NCBI GenBank assembly: GCA_016710635.1
Contig: JADJVL010000027.1
Span: forward strand, 1-6,862
Source of the DNA: Holophagaceae bacterium
GTDB taxonomy: Bacteria; Acidobacteriota; Holophagae; Holophagales; Holophagaceae
Length of the DNA stretch: 6,862 nt
Reading direction: 5' to 3'
Under the pieces are notes generated by a model. It saw only the letters and a list, made by a program, of their open reading frames with translations, ran no database searches and was not told the DNA's origin. The position numbers were made by a program, and so were the translations under genes. This document shows positions 1 through 4,692 of the stretch, piece after piece (position 1 is the first letter of the stretch; the number at the start of each line of letters is the position of its first letter).

Positions 1-990
1 TCTTCATCATGCGCCCGCGGAGGGCCCGGGTCACCTGCTGCCGGGGATGACCTCCAGTCGCTGATGTTGTGCTGCAGCGCGAAGTCGGCTCAATCTCTCA
101 CCGGGTCTCCTGGATTGTTGCCGATGAGGGAGCCCGCCAGGGTGCGCCGGCCCATGATGAGGGGAAGGCGGCCACCGGCGTGGGTCGGGGGCACGCCCAC
201 CACCATGGCGCCGTCCAGGCGGATGGCCAGGCTCGAGGTAGGCGTTGTAGTCGTGGGGGCGCGGAGACGGGTGTCGAGGATGAAGTCGAGTCCTGGCAGC
301 GCCTAGAAGGTGGCGGGATCTTTGGTGAGGCCGAAACCGCTTTAGCGCCGAGGCGGCGGGCGTCGGCCTCATGGCGGCGGGAGTGCTCAGCATGTGACCT
401 CGGCGCCCATGGCCGCCGCCAGCTTCACCCCGCCATGGCCCAGGGCCCCCGAGGCCCACCACGCCGACCTTGGAGCCCTTGCCCACCTTCCAGTGGCGCA
501 GGGGCGGAGGAGGTGATGCCGGCGCAGAGCAGGGCGCGGCACCGGCGAGGTCGAGCATGGGAGAGCTTCAGGGCGAAGGCCTCGCCCAACATGTAGTCGG
601 AGGCGTAGCCGCCAAGCTAGGCGTCTTCCGGTCCATCTCCCGTGCTGTTGTAGGAGAAGGCGGCGCCCTTTTCGCAGAACTGCTCCAGGATTCGGGCGCA
701 GGGCGTGGTAGTGCGGCGGCTGGCTAGAGACGCCGACGCCGGCCCGAGTCGCCGACCTTGAACTTCGCCACCGCGGCCCCACGGCGGTGATGCGGCCACG
801 ATCTCGTGGCCCGGCACCATCGGGTGGTGGCGCGTTGCCACCTTCGTTGCGCACTTGGTGGATGTCCGAATGGCAGATGCGGCAGTAGGCGACCTCCAGC
901 TGGACGTCCTGGGGCCGACGGCCGGCGCTCGAAGGACCAGGGCGCCAGGGGTCAGGTGGGGAGGTGACGGCATAGGGCTTTGGTGGTCAT
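1..990 (-). pseudogene. Zinc-dependent alcohol dehydrogenase (YahK/cinnamyl-ADH-like), frame-disrupted, 3' end off the window
   Basis: Family role: NAD(P)H-linked interconversion of aldehydes and alcohols by a cytosolic MDR enzyme with catalytic and structural zinc. The ATG at 990 begins MTTKAYAV and has GGAG seven bases upstream. Reading minus-strand frames in turn gives CRICHSDIH (catalytic-zinc Cys/His), PMVPGHEIV (GHE motif), LEQFCEKGAAFSYNST, GGYASDYM, KVGVVGLGG (Rossmann glycine motif), GAMVVVGVPP, RRTLAGSLIGN and AQHNIS near the C-terminus, in the order expected for this family. No single frame carries them all: roughly ten frame changes are needed in 1 kb, and most of the structural-zinc Cys cluster is garbled. 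The usual Gly in the CGICHSD motif reads Arg. The last residues lie left of position 1. It is the third gene of a leftward run. Family assignment is secure; the exact substrate is unknown. The breaks may be sequencing errors or real decay. Confidence 0.85.
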
Positions 991-1092
991 GCGGGGGCTC
1001 CGGGAGGTGCGGTCCCGGATTGTCCGGGTGGCCAGCGGCGCGGAAGCAGGCACTTTCCCGATGCGTGGACCGCGCCGGGCCCCGTCCCGCTC

Positions 1093-1812
1093 TCAGGTCG
1101 GGGCGCGATGCGCCCGGAGTCCTCTCGGATGCTGAGGCCTGAAAACTTGGACCGGTGTGTCTCGAGAAAGACCCGGACCGCTTCGGGGCGCGTCTTGCCA
1201 TGTTCCCGAAGGGCCCAGCCGATGGCCTTGCGGATGAAGAAATCCTTTTCGGGGGCCAGCCGGAGGCAGTGCTCGAAGAGCTGGGCCTCGTCCGTGCGCT
1301 CCCGGCGCTTCTGGCAATGGGACAGCAGGGCCGCCCGGCGGATCCAGAGGCACTCGTCGCAGATCCAGCGCTCCATTTCGGGCTTCACCGCGCCCCGCTG
1401 CTCAGGAGCAGGCGCCCACGGAAAGCGGGCCGCTCGTCCACCGTGTCCCACCACGCGCCCTCGCGGATCAGCCGCTCGTAGCTGGGCGGGCGTCCAGGGT
1501 CCGGAAGGCCGGGAAGCGCTGATCGACCACCCGCGGCGCAGCGCGCCTCCGCCGGGGCAGGGCCCAGAAGGCCGCGACCTGGGCGAGACCGCGGCCGTGT
1601 CGCTTCGGCAGGTGGGAGAGGGCCAGCTCCTTTACTTGGCGGCGCATGGCCTCGGCACCCACACCGAAAAAAGGATCGGCGGTCTTCATGTAGGCCTGGG
1701 CGCCGGGGATGCGCGCGGGATCGCCGGCGGCTTCGAGGCGGCGGGCCAGTTCCCGGGCCAGGTTCTGGGCCTGGTTCTGGAGATGGTGCTGGACGTGATC
1801 CCGGGGCTTCAC
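1093..1812 (-). pseudogene. DNA alkylation repair protein (AlkD-like HEAT-repeat family), frame-disrupted
   Basis: Family role: AlkD-type proteins recognise alkylated bases and some excise N3/N7-alkylpurines using an all-helical HEAT-like fold. The N-terminal part reads AYMKTADPFFGVGAEAMRR, matching the family's YMK...PFFGV signature. After a frame change come VDQRFPAFRTLDARP, then SYERLIREGAWWDTVDE, then MERWICDECLWIRRAALL and DFFIRKAIGWALRE, the best conserved family blocks. The Trp-Asp pair of the WWDTVDE block is present. One more single-base correction near 1118 gives LSIREGLRAHRAPT and a stop at 1093, a natural end for the family. About three frameshifts interrupt about 240 codons. The GTG start at 1812 overlaps the TGA of the upstream gene (GTGA), which suggests translational coupling, although a more internal start cannot be excluded. 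About 100 bp separate it from the dehydrogenase. Repair activity is inferred from family only. Confidence 0.82.
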
Positions 1813-2643
1813 TGGCCGCGCCCCGCCTCCAGCAGGGCCTCGATGCGCTGCAGGCGCACGAGCATGCCTTCGCGGATCTCCTCCACCTTTTTCGTGAGGT
1901 GGGCGATCTCCAGCTCGGCCTTCACGTTGATCTCGTACTCCAGGTCGTCGCGGACTGGTCCTTGGCGGAATGCCGGTTCTGGGCCAGCAGCACGAAGATG
2001 CTGAGGAAGATGGCCTGCAGGCTGACGATCATGGTGAGCAGGCCGAAGGGGAAGGGATCGAAGCGCCAGACGCCGCTCACGTTCAGCCAGATCCAGCCGC
2101 CGAACCAGAGGGCGTTGAGGAAGAGGAAGCTCATGCTGCCACCAAAGGCGGCGATCCAGTCCGCGAGGCGGCCCACGAGGTGACCTGCTCCTCGATCTCC
2201 TCGTTGGCGTTCCGCGCCACCCGGGTGCGCAGGAGCAGGTCGGCCTTACCAGGCCGGCGCCGAGGGCGCCCATGTGGAGGGCGGATTCGGGCTCCTGGGA
2301 CCAGCAGCAGCACGTCGGAGCGGTCCAGCTCCACCAGCGTGGTCTCCTCCACCGCCCGCGCCGAGGCCGAGCGCGGTCCCGCGTCCAGCATGGCCAGCTC
2401 GCCGAAGGTGTCGCCCGGTGGCAGTCCGGGAGACGATCTTCTGCCCTGCCCGGTCCGTCACGGGGATCTCGATCTCCCGGAGACCACGATGTACATGGCC
2501 TGCCCCGGATCCCCCGCCTTGAACAGGAACTCCCCCGCCGGCACCGTGCGCAGGTCCACCACGCCCGCCAGCAGCGCGCGCTCGTCCCGGCCGAGGGATT
2601 CGAAAAGGGGCAGGTCGGTGAGGAGGGACGCGGCGACGGGCAT
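1809..2643 (-). pseudogene. Cyclic-nucleotide-binding domain fused to DUF1003 membrane domain, frame-disrupted
   Basis: Start ATG at 2643, preceded by AGGAG at a five-base spacing. The N-terminus reads LLTDLPLFESLGRDERALL, then VPAGEFLFKAGDPGQAMYIV, then EIEIPVTDRAG, GDTFGELAMLD and RSASARA. This is the cNMP-binding beta-barrel with the phosphate-binding cassette (GELA...RSASARA). A linker (ANEEIEEQVTSW) leads into the DUF1003 block: WIAAFGGSMSFLFLNALWFG (TM1), VWRFDPFPFGLLTMIVSLQA and IFLSIFVLLAQNR (TM2). The tail, YEINVKAELEIAHLTKKVEE followed by IREGMLVRLQRIEALLEAG, is a probable coiled coil. Total length is about 278 codons. At least five small frame shifts split it, yet the motifs stay in order with almost no internal loss. 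I infer an inner-membrane protein with cytosolic sensor and tail. The function of DUF1003 is unknown and the bound ligand, if any, cannot be read. The 131-bp repeat lies 68 bp upstream, and the IS now sits beyond it. Confidence 0.87.
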
Positions 2644-2648
2644 GGATG

Positions 2649-2653
2649 CTCCT
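2649..2653 (-). promoter_or_regulatory. Ribosome binding site of the cNMP/DUF1003 gene
   Basis: AGGAG on the minus strand, five bases before the ATG at 2643. It fixes the start of this otherwise frame-broken gene. No convincing -35/-10 pair is visible in the 60 bases further upstream. Confidence 0.7.
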
Positions 2654-2710
2654 GGCGGGTCGGATCAGGAACGCTACCGCAAGGCGGGGCGGTTCGCACG
2701 GGGCGGGAGA

Positions 2711-2841
2711 GCAAGGGCTGGGCTCGGGCTGCTTTTGCCATCCTCCACCGAGGCTTGATTCCGACCCAGCCTGACGCGCTATCGCTTGCTTGCGCTTGAG
2801 TCCGACGCGGCCAACTGCCGCCGCGCCGGACTCAAGCACCT
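2711..2841. repeat. 131-bp hairpin repeat, copy 1 (interrupted at its right end by the IS110 element)
   Basis: Direct repeat of 4451-4581 at an exact offset of 1740 bp, with only four differences over 131 bases (2721, 2726, 2754, 2805) and no gaps. The right part forms a stem-loop: 18-base arms at 2794-2811 and 2820-2837 around an 8-base loop. The change at 2805 puts one mismatch into this stem, which is perfect in copy 2. Similarity stops at 2841, where the IS begins, and resumes on the far side of the IS at 4219 (TTTGAAGG). The repeat is non-coding by position and lies in the upstream region of the cNMP/DUF1003 gene. Confidence 0.93.
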
Positions 2842-2843
2842 CG

Positions 2844-2849
2844 TATGTT
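2844..2849 (+). promoter_or_regulatory. -10 half of a promoter completed only in the circular IS junction
   Basis: TATGTT begins three bases inside the left end. In the joined right end-CT-left end it lies 17 bp after TTGACG (4198-4203): 13 bases of right end, the CT core and two bases of left end. In the inserted state no good -35 lies upstream in the repeat. Predicted transcription starts near 2856, at the base of the first RNA hairpin. Confidence 0.65.
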
Positions 2850-2855
2850 TCCCTT

Positions 2856-3050
2856 GCCTGCCTTCTCTGGGTGAAGGTACAGGCCTAACCGAGGCCGGGG
2901 GGATGGAGTGGTTCGAGCACACGGTCGCATGACTCCGATCAAAAGATTCGGCCCATCCCCCTTACGGCGCCTTGAAAGCTGGACTGCCATCCAGGGCTTC
3001 AGCCCGCATTCACGAGGAGGGTGTTCCAGGCGTCGGCGGCTTCCTGCCTG
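2856..3050 (+). ncRNA. Probable IS110 bridge RNA (target-binding and donor-binding loops)
   Basis: Fold worked out by eye. A 5' stem-loop pairs GCCTGCCTTC (2856-2865) with GAAGG and CAGGC (2873-2884, TA bulged). The target loop is closed by GGGGGATGG (2898-2906) with CCATCCCCC (2953-2961). Inside it, TCGAGCAC (2913-2920) matches the left target TCAAGCAC (2832-2839) except for one G that would wobble-pair. A small hairpin follows (2922-2937), then TCAAAAG (2939-2945), the exact complement of CTTTTGA at the core and right target (4217-4223). The donor loop is closed by 2965-2970 with 3030-3035 and by CTGGA (2979-2983) with TCCAG (3025-3029). It holds GCCATC (2986-2991), resembling the right IS end ACCATC; hairpin GGGC-TTCA-GCCC (2994-3005); and ACGAG (3012-3016), complementary to CTCGT at the left IS end. 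The order matches bridge RNAs described for IS621. The 5' and 3' ends are approximate. Confidence 0.8.
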
Positions 3051-3052
3051 AA

Positions 3053-3058
3053 AGGAGG
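3053..3058 (+). promoter_or_regulatory. Ribosome binding site of the transposase
   Basis: AGGAGG five bases before the ATG at 3064, a near-perfect Shine-Dalgarno that decides the start. TCCT at 3042-3045 and GCCT at 3046-3049 could each pair with part of it, so mild occlusion is possible. Confidence 0.8.
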
Positions 3059-3063
3059 CAACG

Positions 3064-4062
3064 ATGGATCCAATATGCGTGTGGCTCGGGATCGATGTGT
3101 CCAAAGCTACGATGGACGCAGCTCTGCCGAAGGGAGTGGGGTTTGCCAGGACCAAATTGCCCCGTGACCAGGCCGGAGCTCGGAAGCTCCTGGGCTGGGC
3201 CCACGAGCAGGCTGGCGAGGCGGGCTTGGCCTGCGTGATGGAGGCGACCGGTGGCTACTCCAAGCAGTTGGCGTGCTGGCTGCTCCAGGCCCAGGCAGAC
3301 CTCCACGTGGCCATCGCCCAGCCCTTCCAGGTGAACCACTACACCAAAGCCCTGGGCCAGCGGAACAAGACGGATGCATTGGATGCGGTGGTCCTGGCAC
3401 GATTCGGAGCGGCGTTTCAGCCCAGGGCCTTTCATCCCATGCCAGCTGCCTATGAACGGTTGAAAGCGTTGGAACGGGAGCGCGACGCCCTCGTCCGGAC
3501 GGCAACGGCCATGGAAAACCGGCAGGAGATTGAGAGCGCTGACCGCACCGCGCAGCGGGTCCGTGTGCGCATGCTTCGCCATGCCCGCAAGGCCATCGAA
3601 GAGCTGGACGAGGCAATCCTCGTCCTGATCCGCTCCGAGGAAGCCCTGGCCAAGGACTACCGACGCCTCCAGACCATCCCCGGCGTCGGCCCAGTCCTCG
3701 CTGCCACGTTGATGGGTGAGCTCGGGGACCTCCGCGCTTTCGAGCACCCCAAGCAGTTGTCCCACTTCGTGGGGGTGGCGCCCGTGCTCCACACCAGCGG
3801 GACTTCCGTAGGCGCCCGTCCCCACATGAGCAAGCGGGGCAATGGCCGCGTGCGCCGAATGCTCTACATGGGCGCTCTGGCTGCCATCCGGACCGACACG
3901 CCGTTCAAGCGCACCTACCAACACCTCTGCCACGAGGGCAAGGCCCCCATGTCCGCCCTCGGGGCCATCATGCGTAAGCTCCTCATCGTCGCCCGCGGCG
4001 TCCTCGTCCACGACGAGGACTACAACCCCAACCGGGTCTCCACTCCGGTCGAGCCCGATTAG
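3064..4062 (+). CDS. IS110-family transposase (DEDD recombinase), intact, 332 aa
   Basis: RNA-guided recombinase that cuts and joins at a 2-bp core and circularises and inserts the element. The N-terminal RuvC-like DEDD domain is visible: D11 in WLGIDVSK, E60 in CVMEATGGYSK, and D104 and D107 in NKTDALDAVVLARF. Residues 125-200 are a long charged helical region, probably the coiled coil used for dimerisation. The C-terminal Transposase_20 part carries the helix-hairpin-helix-like IPGVGPVLAATLMGELGD (205-222), FVGVAP and TSGTSVG, where S245 is the likely catalytic serine, then SKRGNGRVRRMLYMGALAA. The acidic-residue spacing closely matches IS621. Length is normal for the family (about 300-350 aa). 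It is the only uninterrupted gene in the window. Expression is likely driven by the junction promoter in the circular form, through the same transcript as the bridge RNA. Confidence 0.97.
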   Translation: MDPICVWLGIDVSKATMDAALPKGVGFARTKLPRDQAGARKLLGWAHEQAGEAGLACVMEATGGYSKQLACWLLQAQADLHVAIAQPFQVNHYTKALGQRNKTDALDAVVLARFGAAFQPRAFHPMPAAYERLKALERERDALVRTATAMENRQEIESADRTAQRVRVRMLRHARKAIEELDEAILVLIRSEEALAKDYRRLQTIPGVGPVLAATLMGELGDLRAFEHPKQLSHFVGVAPVLHTSGTSVGARPHMSKRGNGRVRRMLYMGALAAIRTDTPFKRTYQHLCHEGKAPMSALGAIMRKLLIVARGVLVHDEDYNPNRVSTPVEPD

Positions 4063-4108
4063 CTTTCCACGCCAGGCTTTCCCGCCATGGCAGCGCGATG
4101 AGGCCGCA

Positions 4109-4158
4109 GCCCGGGCAGGGCAAAGCGAAGCGGCCCCTGCGGCTTGCCCTGCCCGGGC
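4109..4158 (+). other. 15-bp hairpin in the right end of the IS, downstream of the transposase
   Basis: GCCCGGGCAGGGCAA (4109-4123) pairs perfectly with 4144-4158 around a 20-base loop, 46 bp after the transposase stop. GCCGCAG (4103-4109) can alternatively pair with CTGCGGC (4137-4143). No T-run follows, so it is not a classical intrinsic terminator. It could protect the mRNA 3' end or block outside transcription. Confidence 0.7.
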
Positions 4159-4197
4159 GAGGACCTACACCCTACCGGTGCGGGAAAGCCGGAACCC

Positions 4198-4203
4198 TTG
4201 ACG
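4198..4203 (+). promoter_or_regulatory. -35 half of the circular-junction promoter
   Basis: TTGACG, one base from the sigma-70 consensus, lies 13 bp inside the right end and points out of the element. Circularisation through the CT core places it 17 bp from TATGTT (2844-2849). In the inserted state it points into the hexanucleotide tract, with no matching -10 at the right distance. Confidence 0.65.
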
Positions 4204-4218
4204 GGCGACACACCATCT

Positions 4219-4288
4219 TTTGAAGGTCAACTGCAAGGTCAAGGTCAACTGCAAGGTCAAGGTCAACGGCCAGGTAAACGGCAAACAG
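4219..4288. repeat. Hexanucleotide tract 1 (AAGGTC/AACTGC/AACGGC)
   Basis: After TTTG come eleven hexamers in register from 4223: AAGGTC, AACTGC, AAGGTC twice, AACTGC, AAGGTC twice, AACGGC, CAGGTA, AACGGC, AAACAG. Before the IS inserted, this tract directly followed repeat copy 1. Units vary in a structured way (constant AA at the start, mostly C at the end), and degeneracy grows toward the right. Confidence 0.9.
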
Positions 4289-4307
4289 CCCATTGGTCCC
4301 GGCCGCC

Positions 4308-4397
4308 CTGAACCCGCAGAACCGCCGGGGTTTAGATACAGGCACCACTTCCAAGTGCGGATCGCGCTCTTTGCGATCCGTGCTTGGGAGCGGTGCT
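4308..4397. other. Two adjacent hairpins in the inter-repeat spacer
   Basis: Small hairpin: CTGAACCC (4308-4315) with GGGTTTAG (4328-4335). Large hairpin: 25-base arms 4341-4365 and 4373-4397 around a 7-base loop, with 24 of 25 positions pairable (four as G-U) and one A-C mismatch. No convincing open reading frame, T-run or promoter accompanies them. The whole 4289-4450 stretch holds no recognisable gene. Confidence 0.7.
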
Positions 4398-4450
4398 CGA
4401 GCTGATAGCGCGCGAGGTTGGTGACGATTTGTCCGGCGCGGGGGCAGGAA

Positions 4451-4581
4451 GCAAGGGCTGCGCTCAGGCTGCTTTTGCCATCCTCCACCGAGGGTTGATT
4501 CCGACCCAGCCTGACGCGCTATCGCTTGCTTGCGCTTGAGTCCGGCGCGGCCAACTGCCGCCGCGCCGGACTCAAGCACCT
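4451..4581. repeat. 131-bp hairpin repeat, copy 2 (uninterrupted)
   Basis: 127 of 131 bases are identical to 2711-2841. Here the hairpin is perfect: 18-base arms 4534-4551 and 4560-4577, loop CAACTGCC. The sequence continues without a break into TTTTGAAGG and hexamer tract 2. It lies about 110 bp downstream of the mocR gene's stop. The rightward and leftward readings both stay open by chance, but nothing suggests they are translated. Confidence 0.93.
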
Positions 4582-4586
4582 TTTGA
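4572..4586 (+). other. Unoccupied IS110 target site (core CT at 4580-4581)
   Basis: TCAAGCAC-CT-TTTGA is identical to the rebuilt target of the resident element. It retains all bases matched by the two proposed target guides, so it should remain a valid target. Confidence 0.75.
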
Positions 4587-4681
4587 AGGTCAACTTCAAC
4601 TTCAACTTCAACTTCAAGGTCAAGGTTAAGGTCAACGGCCAAGTCTACGGCAAGGTCCACTTCAAGATCGACGTGAACTGG
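4586..4681. repeat. Hexanucleotide tract 2 (AAGGTC/AACTTC family, 16 units)
   Basis: Sixteen hexamers in register: AAGGTC, AACTTC four times, AAGGTC, AAGGTT, AAGGTC, AACGGC, CAAGTC, TACGGC, AAGGTC, CACTTC, AAGATC, GACGTG, AACTGG. It shares the opening TTTTGAAGGTCAAC with tract 1 but differs in unit order and number, as expected of a length-variable tract. It ends 11 bp before the stop of the mocR gene. Confidence 0.9.
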
Positions 4682-4692
4682 CAGTCCGGATT

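Larger units (their letters stand above)
2842..4218 (+). mobile_element. Complete IS110-family insertion sequence, 1377 bp including one CT core
   Basis: The ends are fixed by comparison with the uninterrupted repeat copy 2. The left flank ...CAAGCAC-CT (ending 2841) plus the right flank TTTGAAGG (from 4219) rebuild exactly the sequence at 4573-4589. The element lies between two CT dinucleotides (2840-2841 and 4217-4218), has no terminal inverted repeats and makes no longer target duplication, all typical of IS110 elements, which recombine at a 2-bp core through a circular intermediate. Contents: 222-bp leader carrying a probable bridge RNA, a 332-aa DEDD transposase, and a 154-bp right end with a 15-bp hairpin. 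The long leader before the gene fits the IS110 group rather than IS1111. The coding frame is intact, so the element could still be active. Confidence 0.93.

Noticed and set aside
69..596. Plus- and minus-strand frames of about 175 codons near the left edge
   Set aside because: Minus-strand pieces are fragments of the frame-broken dehydrogenase; the plus-strand ones are shadows.
1108..2004. Plus-strand frame of 298 codons
   Set aside because: It is antisense to the AlkD-like and DUF1003 genes, whose conserved motifs are clearly on the minus strand. No homology is recognisable in the plus-strand translation.
2782..2841. Hairpin of the 131-bp repeat as an intrinsic terminator for leftward or rightward genes
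   Set aside because: The stem is strong, and copy 2 is followed by only four T. The leftward side has no T-run, and copy 1 lies upstream of a gene start rather than after a gene end, so termination is not its evident role.
2953..2957. First CCATC in the leader as the left donor guide
   Set aside because: It forms part of the 9-bp stem closing the target loop. The second CCATC (2987-2991) lies unpaired in the donor loop, where a guide is expected.
3010..4011. Long open frame (333 codons) on the minus strand opposite the transposase
   Set aside because: It mirrors the transposase almost base for base, shows no recognisable family, and has no independent ribosome binding site. It is a high-GC shadow.
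4534..4577. Integron attC site
   Set aside because: The stem is nearly perfect rather than bulged, the GTTRRRY/RYYYAAC core sites are not at its ends, and no integrase or cassette structure is present.
4223..4681. CRISPR array
   Set aside because: The repeats are 6-bp tandem units with no spacers, and the 131-bp repeats occur only twice at a large distance. No cas genes are present.
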